This document shows, piece by piece, positions 26,053-33,880 of a DNA stretch of 64,000 bases. Every line of letters begins with the position of its first letter. Position 1 is the stretch's first letter. Origin of the DNA: Cylindrospermum sp. FACHB-282 (GTDB lineage: Bacteria > Cyanobacteriota > Cyanobacteriia > Cyanobacteriales > Nostocaceae); contig NZ_JACJRJ010000018.1 of assembly GCF_014697195.1 (NCBI RefSeq), forward strand, positions 1 through 64,000, written 5' to 3'. A program made the translations under genes and the position numbers. Under the pieces are notes generated by a model. The model was not told the origin of the DNA and did not search any database. It saw only the letters and a list, made by a program, of their open reading frames with translations.

Positions 26053-26319
26053 TTACATTTGAGCTAGAATCTTGCCAACTTGGTCATAATCTTCTATTTT
26101 ACCGCCGCGAAAACTATACCCATTTTGACCAACATAGTTATTTCCATCAAAAATCACACAGCGGTCATCGTAAAGACCAAATAAATCTTTCAAATGAGGT
26201 TGAATATGTTTCACATTATCCTGATGTTCCTGGTTTAGTTTTGCAAAGATATCACTAATCTTTTTAGGTTCCTCTGGAGGTAAACGGCTGCCGAATTTCT
26301 TAACAAATTTGATGGACAT
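26053..26319 (-). CDS. Hypothetical protein (88 aa)
   Basis: MSIKFVKKFGSRLPPEEPKK leads a small protein with a Gly-rich C-terminal half (GNNYVGQNGYSFRGGK). Instead of the octamer, a HIP1 site lies about 20 nt before the ATG. No family recognised. Confidence 0.6.
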   Translation of the reverse strand: MSIKFVKKFGSRLPPEEPKKISDIFAKLNQEHQDNVKHIQPHLKDLFGLYDDRCVIFDGNNYVGQNGYSFRGGKIEDYDQVGKILAQM

Positions 26320-26359
26320 GATATTACTCCTAAATTGCGATCGCTAACATTCATGCATT

Positions 26360-26395
26360 AAAAAAAGCCCCTAATCCCAGTTAAGGAATTAGAAG
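26360..26395 (-). terminator. Rho-independent terminator
   Basis: Imperfect hairpin around CTAATTCC and GGGATTAGGGGC, then seven T on the minus strand. Confidence 0.75.
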
Positions 26396-26422
26396 CTTTA
26401 CTTCAAATTAAACTAAGTGAAT

Positions 26423-26854
26423 TTAGTATGGAGGATAACCAGATTCTTCATCAAAATCATTTTGGTCAGTTTCACCATACATTTGCTCTGGTGGATACCC
26501 AAAATCAGTAGATACAGAAACAGAGACATTGCCATTCTTTGCTGCAACTCTAGCTTTGATTTCAGATTTTTCACTATAATGATTCTTGCGATATTGCAGC
26601 AATTCATCAACAGTGAATCCTAAATCTGTCGCAACAAACTTAACTAGTTCATCTAAAGACTTCTTATGAATGTTGTCAGATTTCCAATCATCGCCAAATT
26701 CTTTATTATAACCAGCAATACCTCTTTCATAATCAGGTTTGTTTAACTTGTATTGTTCCCAGGACATTACACGAATTGCATCCAATAACGTAGCTTTACG
26801 TTTTGCGATTTCAATAACTTGTTGCTCGGACTTCGTAACTAATTTGATACCCAT
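26423..26854 (-). CDS. Hypothetical protein (143 aa)
   Basis: Start MGIKLVTKSEQQVIEIAKRK at 26854. The longer frame to 26914 runs over the octamer (26902-26909), so it is rejected. A strong ribosome site (AGGAG) precedes the ATG. The C-terminus is acidic and Tyr/Pro-rich (DEESGYPPY). Family not recognised. Confidence 0.6.
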   Translation of the reverse strand: MGIKLVTKSEQQVIEIAKRKATLLDAIRVMSWEQYKLNKPDYERGIAGYNKEFGDDWKSDNIHKKSLDELVKFVATDLGFTVDELLQYRKNHYSEKSEIKARVAAKNGNVSVSVSTDFGYPPEQMYGETDQNDFDEESGYPPY

Positions 26855-27002
26855 GATGCAGACTCCTGTAAAATACAAAAAAACAAAATCAAACTCTATT
26901 CGCGGTAGCGTCAACTGACTGGTCTAGAGTCAACTGGCTACTGCTTCTTCGGTGTTTAAAACAAAATAGCCCCAACTCAAATAAATCAGGGTTATTCCAT
27001 AT

Positions 27003-27386
27003 TTATTTCTGCAATAATTCAATTACGTGCTTACACTGCTGTTCATCAAACATTGCTATATGGGTGACTTCTCGCGAAATTTCCAACTGTTTCGAAAGCC
27101 ACTGATATGCAGAATTACGGGCAATCTGTCTAGAAATGCGATCGCCCCCCTTCCATTTGACATCAAAAAGAGCGTGGCACTTATTCCTAAGCGCCCTCAG
27201 TTCTCTATTAGCCAGACTTCCAAGCGCTTTTTCTGTGCCTTTGTGACACCCAACGTAGGCATCACAAGATTTACACAAATAAATCATCCCGTAATTGGTT
27301 CCAGCGCCATAAATTATTGATGAGTGAACCAGTTCAGATTTTTGGTTGCAGTAAGGGCATATTTTTCCTTGAAGTATTTCGTTCAT
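27003..27386 (-). CDS. Zinc-finger protein (DUF3268-like)
   Basis: 127 aa. CPYCNQKSE, then LCKSCDAYVGCHKGTEKALG and LRALRNKCHALFD, is the DUF3268 pattern: a four-Cys zinc knuckle and a conserved CDAYVGCH turn. The C-terminal region has a helical pair. Role unknown, but it is common on phages and plasmids. Exact octamer 31 nt upstream of the ATG. Confidence 0.75.
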   Translation of the reverse strand: MNEILQGKICPYCNQKSELVHSSIIYGAGTNYGMIYLCKSCDAYVGCHKGTEKALGSLANRELRALRNKCHALFDVKWKGGDRISRQIARNSAYQWLSKQLEISREVTHIAMFDEQQCKHVIELLQK

Positions 27387-27440
27387 TTTCTAAAATCAAC
27401 CTTGCTGAAATCACCAAGCGGTAGCAGCAATTACACCCAC

Positions 27441-27965
27441 TTATTTCTTATAAATCCAAACACCATCCATTATTGGTGCTGGATTATTTGCAGATATAAC
27501 AACGATATAATCCCGCATTTCATAGGTGCGCTCTCCATATAAATTATGAAAGGCGATCGCATCCCTCACTAAAAAATCTTCACCAGCTATAATTTTATAG
27601 GCTCTAGGAAATCTTTCTACAAATTCTTTGCAAGTAAAACAAAGTTGCAGAGCATCAGTGTCAATTTCGTGGTTTATAAGCTCTTCTCCACGCTTTAAAA
27701 TGTACCGTTCTCTGGCAATGAATAGCAGTACATAGTCCTGCATTGCGTAAGCGCTCCAACAATCCTCTAAATTGTGTTGGAATGCGATCGCCTCTTCACG
27801 CTTGAATTCTTTACCTGTAAGTTCTAGATATTTGTCTGATAAGTCAAAATCGTCTCCATCAAAGTCCGGAGAATTATTCCAAACTAACTGTAAACCTTTG
27901 ATTCTGATTATAGAATTAGCAAGCGACGGAATTGATGGTGTTAATGAGTAAGTAACTGAGTTCAT
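27441..27965 (-). CDS. Tandem-duplicated repeat protein A
   Basis: 174 aa, paralogous to the next gene upstream (28045). Both share the N-terminal PSLANSIIRIKGLQLVW block. Each contains two copies of an internal unit of the kind EEAIAFQHN...YAMQDYVLLF, once near residue 55 and again near 135. The unit ends in an aromatic-rich strand pair. No known domain recognised. It lacks a clear octamer. Confidence 0.6.
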   Translation of the reverse strand: MNSVTYSLTPSIPSLANSIIRIKGLQLVWNNSPDFDGDDFDLSDKYLELTGKEFKREEAIAFQHNLEDCWSAYAMQDYVLLFIARERYILKRGEELINHEIDTDALQLCFTCKEFVERFPRAYKIIAGEDFLVRDAIAFHNLYGERTYEMRDYIVVISANNPAPIMDGVWIYKK

Positions 27966-27993
27966 AATGTACCTTCAAATTAGATAAAGAAAT

Positions 27994-28022
27994 AACTCAC
28001 AGCCAGATATTAGCCGTGAGTG
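27994..28022 (-). terminator. Rho-independent terminator
   Basis: ACTCACGGC-TAATATCTG-GCTGTGAGT and then TATTTCTTT on the minus strand. Confidence 0.6.
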
Positions 28023-28044
28023 ACTCGAAAAAGCTTAATTTACA

Positions 28045-28575
28045 TTATTTCCAGTAAATATAAGCTCCACAAACCCATGCATCAACACGGTCTTGGGATA
28101 CAACCACAATAAAGTTTTTCATCTGGTAAATTGCTTCTTTATAGCGACTATCGTATCGGTAGGCGATCGCATTTTCTTTACTCAACTCCTCGCCAGTAAT
28201 TTCCTGATACTTTATTGCCGCAGCTTTCAATGGTTTTATTTTAGATGATTCATTTAGCTTAAATTTCCACAAAGATTCGCCTTGAGTTTCAATTCTCTTG
28301 GTATAACTCCAAGTTTCCTGTGGTGCTTTGAAAATATAGTGTTCTTTTGTTAGAAATAGCACTACATAATCTTCCATTGCATACACAGACCATTTATGCT
28401 CTGCGTTATTTTGAAATGTGATTGCTTCTTCATGACTAAAGTCTTTGTTTGTGAGTTCAAAATACTTCTGTTTAGCATCAAGTCCATGCCAAACTAAATC
28501 CAAGTTTTTAATTTGGATTATAGAATTAGCAAGTGATGGAATTGCTGCTGTTAATAAGTCCCCAGTTAAGTCCAT
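28045..28575 (-). CDS. Tandem-duplicated repeat protein B
   Basis: 176 aa, sister of the 27441 gene with clear similarity over the whole length (PSLANSIIQIKNLDLVW, HEEAITFQNN, YAMEDYVVLF). The pair is a local gene duplication, with the internal repeat older than the duplication. Exact octamer 42 nt upstream of its ATG. Function unknown. Confidence 0.62.
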   Translation of the reverse strand: MDLTGDLLTAAIPSLANSIIQIKNLDLVWHGLDAKQKYFELTNKDFSHEEAITFQNNAEHKWSVYAMEDYVVLFLTKEHYIFKAPQETWSYTKRIETQGESLWKFKLNESSKIKPLKAAAIKYQEITGEELSKENAIAYRYDSRYKEAIYQMKNFIVVVSQDRVDAWVCGAYIYWK

Positions 28576-28640
28576 AATGTAGCTCCTTCAAATTAAAAAA
28601 TAACTCACAGCCACCAAGCGGTAGCCATGAACTACTAATT

Positions 28641-29252
28641 TCATTTAACTGTTATCACCTTGCAGCATTTCATAACCTCAATACTGGCTTTAGTTCCCCG
28701 GCTTACACCATCCCAGATTGCCAGACCATATTTGTATTCAGCAATCAGCCGCATCTCTGCATCTCTCTGGCTATAATTGCCTGGAACTCCAACAGTTTTA
28801 AAGCCGCTGCTGTTTCGGGGACTGCCAACACCAGCAAACGTTGCATAGTAGACCGTAACATTTTTGTAGTCCCTGAGCCGGAGATAACGCTGAACTGCTG
28901 CATCAACACCAGTGGCGTCACCAATAATTACATTGAAGCCAAGTTCTATGATTTTATTGAGGGATGCGATCGCTATTTGGGGAATTTCTTTGATAGACCG
29001 CGAACCAAATATCATTACTGTGGGTTTGGTATCAACTTTGGTACTGAGAAAATCTTTCATAGCTTGAGAATATTCTGGGTCATTTTCACTAACTACACCG
29101 CATTCGTTCATATCGTAGATGGTAATTTCAGCAGAAACCTCGCCCCCAACCTTAAAACAGATATCACTAGTTTCAAACTCTTCGGTGATGGTTCCAACTG
29201 CAACGAAAGAGTCACTTTCAGGGTGATAAACGATTACTTTTTCGCCTAGCAT
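28641..29252 (-). CDS. SLOG-like protein with N-terminal extra domain, copy 2
   Basis: 203 aa. The first ~75 residues form a small beta domain; the rest starts VMIFGSRSI, with GATGVDAAVQRYL in the middle and GTKASIEVMKC near the end, as in SLOG-type Rossmann domains. A degenerate octamer (GCTACCAC) lies 30 nt upstream. It may bind a nucleotide ligand or act as a glycosidase-like enzyme. It is less similar to copy 1 than the shared fold suggests. Confidence 0.65.
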   Translation of the reverse strand: MLGEKVIVYHPESDSFVAVGTITEEFETSDICFKVGGEVSAEITIYDMNECGVVSENDPEYSQAMKDFLSTKVDTKPTVMIFGSRSIKEIPQIAIASLNKIIELGFNVIIGDATGVDAAVQRYLRLRDYKNVTVYYATFAGVGSPRNSSGFKTVGVPGNYSQRDAEMRLIAEYKYGLAIWDGVSRGTKASIEVMKCCKVITVK

Positions 29253-29304
29253 AATAATATTTCCTTAGATTAATTTTATTGGGTGGTAGCAGCAGGTTGG
29301 TAAA

Positions 29305-29329
29305 TGATCGCCGATTAACAGCGATCGCT
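29305..29329 (-). terminator. Double-HIP1 hairpin
   Basis: GCGATCGC and GGCGATCA flank an 8-nt loop just after the 29339 gene stop. No T-run, so transcript end is uncertain. Confidence 0.4.
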
Positions 29330-29338
29330 CTGCTCAAA

Positions 29339-29524
29339 TTAAATTGGAACAAAATCAATATTGTCCTGAGTCCAATACTCACGGTATTGCATCCAAGCAA
29401 TTAAATAATCTTGTAACCACTTACAGTCAAGGATTTCTTGTTTTTCGTCTTGATTCCAATTCCTTGGAAAAACATTGGAAACCGCCTGAATTGCAAAATG
29501 AGGCTGTGTATATTGTGTGTTCAC
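29339..29524 (-). CDS. Small hypothetical protein (61 aa, GTG start)
   Basis: Starts with GTG and reads NTQYTQPHFAIQAVSNV, Trp- and Gln-rich in the second half. Exact octamer 30 nt before the GTG, and a double-HIP1 hairpin after the stop, as in the neighbours. This spacing is the reason to accept the GTG start. Family not recognised. Confidence 0.5.
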   Translation of the reverse strand: MNTQYTQPHFAIQAVSNVFPRNWNQDEKQEILDCKWLQDYLIAWMQYREYWTQDNIDFVPI

Positions 29525-29577
29525 AAATTTATTTTGTTAGACCAACCCCAGTTGGCGGTAGCAACATTCTGGTAATT

Positions 29578-29602
29578 GCGATCGCCGATTAACAGCGATC
29601 GC
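29578..29602 (-). terminator. Double-HIP1 hairpin
   Basis: Two full HIP1 octamers around a 9-nt spacer directly after the 29608 gene stop; no T-run. Confidence 0.4.
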
Positions 29603-29607
29603 TTTGT

Positions 29608-29964
29608 TCAAACTGTGATCACCCTAATTCTGTTTCTAGGCATTCGTCCGAGATTAGTTGCTACGCCTTTACTGCCGTCATGTACGGCTAGCATGAAATC
29701 AGCTTCTTGAGACATTTTGATATCTTGAGCAGGATATTTGCCAGCGTCAACTAATTGATATCCAAACGAGAGTTTACTACCAGTTTCGTAAATCGTGACA
29801 TTAGGATAACCGATTAACTTCAAATAAGTTAAAGCTAATTGGTCAAAGCCTCTGTAATTACCAATAAGAATTTCGCCCTCAAGTTTACAAATTGTGTTAA
29901 TTCTTTCGATAATCTCCAAATTGAGAGATTTTAGGTTTTCGGTTCCAGTGAAGAATACTTTCAT
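29608..29964 (-). CDS. SLOG-like protein, copy 3 (short)
   Basis: 118 aa. MKVFFTGTENL matches the start of copy 1 (MKAFFTGHRDI), and EGEILIGNYRGFDQLALTYL is the second conserved block. The protein is shorter than copy 1 and ends soon after NLGRMPRNRIRVI. Exact octamer 30 nt upstream. The first eight residues and block 2 suggest the same fold, at lower confidence. Confidence 0.6.
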   Translation of the reverse strand: MKVFFTGTENLKSLNLEIIERINTICKLEGEILIGNYRGFDQLALTYLKLIGYPNVTIYETGSKLSFGYQLVDAGKYPAQDIKMSQEADFMLAVHDGSKGVATNLGRMPRNRIRVITV

Positions 29965-30030
29965 GCGTCAACTCAAATAAACTAATTTCTGTTCGCGGTA
30001 GCGTTCACAAACTGCAAACGCCACCAGAAC

Positions 30031-30453
30031 TTAGGGATAATATTCTTTATAAGCCAACACAAACCACTCTTGCTTAATCACCCAATAGGCACACCTAATA
30101 ATGCCGCTTCCGTGACACTGTAGCGGGGCACAATAGCAGGTTAGTTGAATTGGTTCAACTTCATCATCTGCTTTGAAAGTTAACTCCAGAATCTTCAAGC
30201 AAATTTCTAGAAGTTCCATGATTGTGCCTTCGCCATCAACCTCTCCGGTTTCAGACCAGCGCTTAACCTTCTTGTAAAGATAAGCATCAAATTTCTTGCA
30301 AACAGTTGGGCGATCGCCATCTTCACCGATTCTGTAAGGATTGTACAATGGCGATTTTGGCAGATTGTAGGATTGATTAGCCCTACCAATATAAATCTTG
30401 TCTTTACCAAGAAAACCGTGTGTTTTGCCGTTGATAACTTCGATTAGTTCCAT
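30031..30453 (-). CDS. DUF4326-like protein
   Basis: 140 aa. YIGRANQSYNLPKSPLYNPY at the N-terminus and LTCYCAPLQCHGSGI near the C-terminus are the two hallmark blocks of DUF4326 (SPLANPF-like and CxCxPxxCHG). The Cys/His cluster may bind metal. Common on phages and plasmids with unknown function. Confidence 0.78.
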   Translation of the reverse strand: MELIEVINGKTHGFLGKDKIYIGRANQSYNLPKSPLYNPYRIGEDGDRPTVCKKFDAYLYKKVKRWSETGEVDGEGTIMELLEICLKILELTFKADDEVEPIQLTCYCAPLQCHGSGIIRCAYWVIKQEWFVLAYKEYYP

Positions 30454-30495
30454 ATTAATACTTCAGCTTAAATAGTTGCTATATGTGTGAGTAAG

Positions 30496-30528
30496 ACAAA
30501 GCCTCTAGAATTAACTAGAAGCTTTGCC
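30496..30528 (-). terminator. Terminator hairpin
   Basis: AAGCTTCTAG and CTAGAGGCTT pair around a short loop, then TGTCTT. It ends the 30605 gene. Confidence 0.5.
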
Positions 30529-30604
30529 AAACAACACCAAGATTCAAACTTGAGTTAGCAGATATTCAACACAGGATTTAATCATTTCTGCATGGGGGCG
30601 ATCG

Positions 30605-31261
30605 CTACAAATCGAACAAATAGCTGATTACACCACCGTTTCTTCTCAGACGAATGTCAAACACCACGTCATAGACCTGTCTTCCCTTCTCTGGCTTACC
30701 ACTGACATCTAGATAAGCAATTCTGCCATCACCTACACCAGTCGGATAGATGTGATGGATGTGGCAATCCAAAGATTTTAATTTCATCCGCCGCTGCTTG
30801 CCATAGAAATAATCTCCAGGCAGCAAAAAGCAAACTCTAGCTTCTGGGTTATTCGGATTCAGCAACTCAAGGCTCGTTTGAATAAAATCCAAAGCATTAG
30901 AAAATGGTGGGTTATCAATAACTAAATCAAATTTGTTGTTAACAATTGGCTCAAACTCTGGGAACCCACAGTAAACCTGAAAAAAATTTCCATGAATCCA
31001 ATGACAATTAGCGATATGTGCAGTGTTCGTGATGCCTGTGAGATAGCGATTGTGATTAATTTCACAACACACAATCTTTCTTGTAGTTGGCAGAAACTTC
31101 ACGATTTGACCAGTGCCAGCCGCAGGACATAAAATCGTTTCGTCTGTGGTTTTAATTAACTTAGCTCCTATGAGTTTTGCTATTTCATTGGGAGTTTGGC
31201 GATCGTCTCCCTGTAGTTCTTCTTGTGATTCACCAAACAAAGATTGTTGAATTGTGTTCAT
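30605..31261 (-). CDS. DNA N6-adenine methyltransferase-like protein
   Basis: 218 aa. LCPAAGTGQIVKFL is motif I of the SAM fold, CCEINHNRYL follows, and FDLVIDNPPFS is the catalytic DPPF/NPPF motif IV. No recognition domain beyond that is evident. It could methylate adenine in DNA for self-protection or regulation, or act on RNA or protein. The protein is short for a stand-alone enzyme. Confidence 0.75.
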   Translation of the reverse strand: MNTIQQSLFGESQEELQGDDRQTPNEIAKLIGAKLIKTTDETILCPAAGTGQIVKFLPTTRKIVCCEINHNRYLTGITNTAHIANCHWIHGNFFQVYCGFPEFEPIVNNKFDLVIDNPPFSNALDFIQTSLELLNPNNPEARVCFLLPGDYFYGKQRRMKLKSLDCHIHHIYPTGVGDGRIAYLDVSGKPEKGRQVYDVVFDIRLRRNGGVISYLFDL

Positions 31262-31312
31262 TGGGTTTTATTCCTTTAACTACCAGTACTAACCAGCAAC
31301 GTATTATTTCAA

Positions 31313-31681
31313 TTATTGCAAGTAAACCTGGTTATTTTTCATCAAAGCATTTTTGCTCTCTGAGTAGCTTAAGCCTCTGCTTAAGATTATTCCTTCAATC
31401 ACAGGTTTAATCCAAACAGAAGCGTCTAGTTCTTTGTGTGTTCGTGGTTGTGGAATGTCTTGTAAATATCTATTTTGCCGCATCTCCTTTAAATTAATAC
31501 ACTCTCTCAAAAACCCCAGCAAAGCTAAGTCTGAAAGGCAATTTAGATGATTTTCTAAATCTGTTTCACACTGTTGTTTTAGTTCTGAGATTTGTTTTTC
31601 GTACTCGCTTACAATGTTACCTAATTCTCCCCAAAACTTAGTTCTAGGTTTGTTTGGGTTTCTTACTGCTTGTTGAATCAT
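31313..31681 (-). CDS. Hypothetical protein (122 aa)
   Basis: Start MIQQAVRNPNKPRTKFWGEL at 31681. The frame runs open to 31822, but those codons cover the terminator and the near octamer (GTCTACCGC, 30 nt upstream of this ATG). The protein is helical, with a Cys-containing middle (DLENHLNCLSDLALLGFL). Family not recognised. Confidence 0.6.
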   Translation of the reverse strand: MIQQAVRNPNKPRTKFWGELGNIVSEYEKQISELKQQCETDLENHLNCLSDLALLGFLRECINLKEMRQNRYLQDIPQPRTHKELDASVWIKPVIEGIILSRGLSYSESKNALMKNNQVYLQ

Positions 31682-31721
31682 GTTTTTTTTATGAAACACC
31701 AAAATTACAAAGCGGTAGACA

Positions 31722-31759
31722 TAAAAAAGCAGCACTACTAAATAGCTTGGTAGTGCTGT
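31722..31759 (-). terminator. Rho-independent terminator
   Basis: CAGCACTAC and GTAGTGCTG pair around an 11-nt loop, then CTTTTTT (minus strand). The near octamer follows at 31712-31719. Confidence 0.85.
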
Positions 31760-31769
31760 TACTAAATCG

Positions 31770-32114
31770 CTATTCTTTTGGTAAACAATTACTGACTTCA
31801 AATTCCAAAATATTAGCCGCAAACTCTATTTGCTGCCAAACGTCAGGATTATTGACAAACAGTTCAGCAATATAAAGCTTTGGTTTTATGTTGGGGAAGT
31901 TTACTGTTTTAATACCCATTTTTCCAGCATCTTCCAAAACTGTTCTACAAGCTGCTAGTAAATCATTGCCGTACTTATTTGATATAGTTCCGTGTACACC
32001 GTCTAAATTGGAGTGACTTTCATCTGTAAAGTTGATGAATGCTAACCATTTGTTTTCGTTACCAGGGCAGACCTGTTTAACTTGAATCCCGGTTGTAAAT
32101 AATTGTCCAATCAT
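31770..32114 (-). CDS. Hypothetical protein (114 aa)
   Basis: MIGQLFTTGIQVKQVCPGNE starts a mixed alpha/beta protein. Exact octamer 28 nt upstream of the ATG, and a strong terminator after the stop, so it is a complete single unit. No family recognised. Confidence 0.6.
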   Translation of the reverse strand: MIGQLFTTGIQVKQVCPGNENKWLAFINFTDESHSNLDGVHGTISNKYGNDLLAACRTVLEDAGKMGIKTVNFPNIKPKLYIAELFVNNPDVWQQIEFAANILEFEVSNCLPKE

Positions 32115-32157
32115 GTTATTTATCCTAAATCAAAATTACTAAGCGGTAGCACAGGAT

Positions 32158-32358
32158 TTACTCCTTAAACACCGAAATCCCACACTCTGGAAACGCTATC
32201 ACCGAAGTATATTCGGCTGGAATGTGAGATACTTTTACCTCTTCAGACACTTTTTCACCAAAGCCAATAACCCGAACAATTATTTCAGATTTACTTTTAC
32301 TAAACAAAACTCTATCTAGTTCAACAGAAGTTTTGTAAACCAAACAAATTACACGCAT
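32158..32358 (-). CDS. Hypothetical protein (66 aa)
   Basis: MRVICLVYKTSVELDRVLFS begins an all-beta small protein ending GISVFKE. It follows the 32369 gene by 10 nt, so they are probably one operon. No octamer of its own. Confidence 0.55.
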   Translation of the reverse strand: MRVICLVYKTSVELDRVLFSKSKSEIIVRVIGFGEKVSEEVKVSHIPAEYTSVIAFPECGISVFKE

Positions 32359-32368
32359 TTTGCACCTG

Positions 32369-32761
32369 TTAATTTATTCTAGCTCTTTCACCAAGCCACC
32401 ATTCAGGAATTGAAACCTGAATCCTGTTGTTGCTAATTTCTGGGTTTTGCAATCGCCAGTCAAAAAACTCTTGTTCCCTGCTAACTTGACAAACAGGTTG
32501 AAAGTCAACGTAAATAGTCCAGATTTTTGGACTTATTGAGTAAATCTCCGAAAGTCTAACAAAGTCTTCACTGTGGCGTAGCATTGCTTTAACTAACGCT
32601 AATTCAGATTGAATTTCCTGAAGCATTTTTTGATTATATTGCTGCCCGTTTTCAATTCCTGAAACTATAATAAATTCCCATTGGTTAAGCATTGCAATTT
32701 GTTCTTTAGCCCAAGGAATTCTGTCTAGATGAAGTTGGTACATATTACGGGTTTGTTTCAT
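32369..32761 (-). CDS. Hypothetical protein (130 aa)
   Basis: Helical N-terminal part (QEIQSELALVKAMLRHSEDF) and a C-terminus with several Trp. AGGAG precedes the ATG. Family not recognised. Confidence 0.58.
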   Translation of the reverse strand: MKQTRNMYQLHLDRIPWAKEQIAMLNQWEFIIVSGIENGQQYNQKMLQEIQSELALVKAMLRHSEDFVRLSEIYSISPKIWTIYVDFQPVCQVSREQEFFDWRLQNPEISNNRIQVSIPEWWLGERARIN

Positions 32762-32820
32762 ACTTCTCCTTTAGTTTGAATAGCGTTACTGAAGAATCAA
32801 TAACGCCAACTGCTATTGTG

Positions 32821-33180
32821 TTATTCGTTGTGTACAAATTCAGCAACACACTCCGGCAATAAACCCCGAACTTTAATTTCTAGTGGAAATCTTTGCACTC
32901 GCTTGGCTGTTCTGGGTGTGCCGTCATCACCCTCAAAATAGCCATTATTCAGCATTGCCCAATCAGCAAAATGCTGGAACTCTGAATTAGATTTTAAACC
33001 AATATAAGTGATAAAGCTCGCAAATCCTGAACTAATATCTGGGGATTCCTGCCAATTAAATTGATTAGAAAATGTCCCACAAATAACAATGCGATCGCTC
33101 AACTGAACAATTAAATAATTTCCGTGTGGTGAAGTTTGTAAAACCTTACCTTCAATGCCAGCAAACTTGATTATATTCAT
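32821..33180 (-). CDS. Hypothetical protein (119 aa)
   Basis: MNIIKFAGIEGKVLQTSPHG, then beta-rich sequence with a Cys-Gly turn. The C-terminus is Arg-rich and then acidic. Soluble. Family not recognised. Confidence 0.58.
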   Translation of the reverse strand: MNIIKFAGIEGKVLQTSPHGNYLIVQLSDRIVICGTFSNQFNWQESPDISSGFASFITYIGLKSNSEFQHFADWAMLNNGYFEGDDGTPRTAKRVQRFPLEIKVRGLLPECVAEFVHNE

Positions 33181-33273
33181 CGTTTTCTTGAGGTATACTT
33201 TGTGTAATTACAAATGTTCTAGGGAAAAGATTAAATCCCTTCCCCTACTTTAATTAGTTGGCGCTAATTAAAT

Positions 33274-33468
33274 CTAGTTGGCAGATTGCTTGGATTTCCA
33301 GTACAAGTAATCCTCTAGAGAACAGTTAATACCAGCTAGCAACTGAGATAACTGTTCATCTTCTTCAATACTCAACAAAAATTTGATTCTCGTTATGACA
33401 TCCTGCAAATTAATATCAGACAATTGCTGAACTTGTTGAAATTCTTTAACCGTAATTTGAGTTGACAT
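33274..33468 (-). CDS. Hypothetical protein (64 aa)
   Basis: Start MSTQITVKEFQQVQQLSDIN at 33468, chosen over the longer 33516 start because the octamer (33506-33513) lies 37 nt upstream. The octamer here is part of a perfect inverted repeat, TACCGCCAA/TTGGCGGTA. The protein is helical and acidic; possibly a small regulator. Confidence 0.58.
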   Translation of the reverse strand: MSTQITVKEFQQVQQLSDINLQDVITRIKFLLSIEEDEQLSQLLAGINCSLEDYLYWKSKQSAN

Positions 33469-33583
33469 GGTAATACCGCCAAACGAAATAAACCAAAACC
33501 GCTTGGCGGTAGCCACGACTTTCTGATTTCCTTTATTTTGATTACATCACCGCTATCAATTGACTCATCTATCACGAAAAACT

Positions 33584-33862
33584 ATGAACAAAAAAAGTAC
33601 AGAAATATCTGAATTTGATGCTGATGGTGATTGGGAATTTATTAGCGACACTGCTGATTGCACCTTCTGCGGAACTTTGGACTATTGTCTTGGATTGGCA
33701 AAGGATTGGCATAATCCAGCAGAGTCAACTATTGAAAGAGCTAGAAAGCGTTGCCTGCGAACTGGGAGCTTTGAGTTGAAAAGGTGGCAGGTTAAGTACG
33801 ACAAGGATGGAAACTGTAAAAGACTTGAGCGAATGATGAATAACAAAAAGAATAATTTCTAG
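33584..33862 (+). CDS. Hypothetical protein (92 aa)
   Basis: MNKKSTEISEFDADGDWEFI, then a Cys pair CTFCG, then a basic C-terminus (KRLERMMNNKKNNF). First gene of the plus-strand block, divergent from the 33274 gene. Family not recognised. The frame is open from 33560, but ATG 33584 fits the short intergenic spacer better. Confidence 0.58.
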   Translation: MNKKSTEISEFDADGDWEFISDTADCTFCGTLDYCLGLAKDWHNPAESTIERARKRCLRTGSFELKRWQVKYDKDGNCKRLERMMNNKKNNF

Positions 33863-33880
33863 CAATTATTTGTAACAACG

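Noticed and set aside
16468-33513. Integron-like attC sites between the small genes
   Set aside because: The conserved octamer lacks the paired RYYYAAC/GTTRRRY boxes of attC, sits at a fixed distance before starts rather than at gene ends, and no integron tyrosine recombinase is present.
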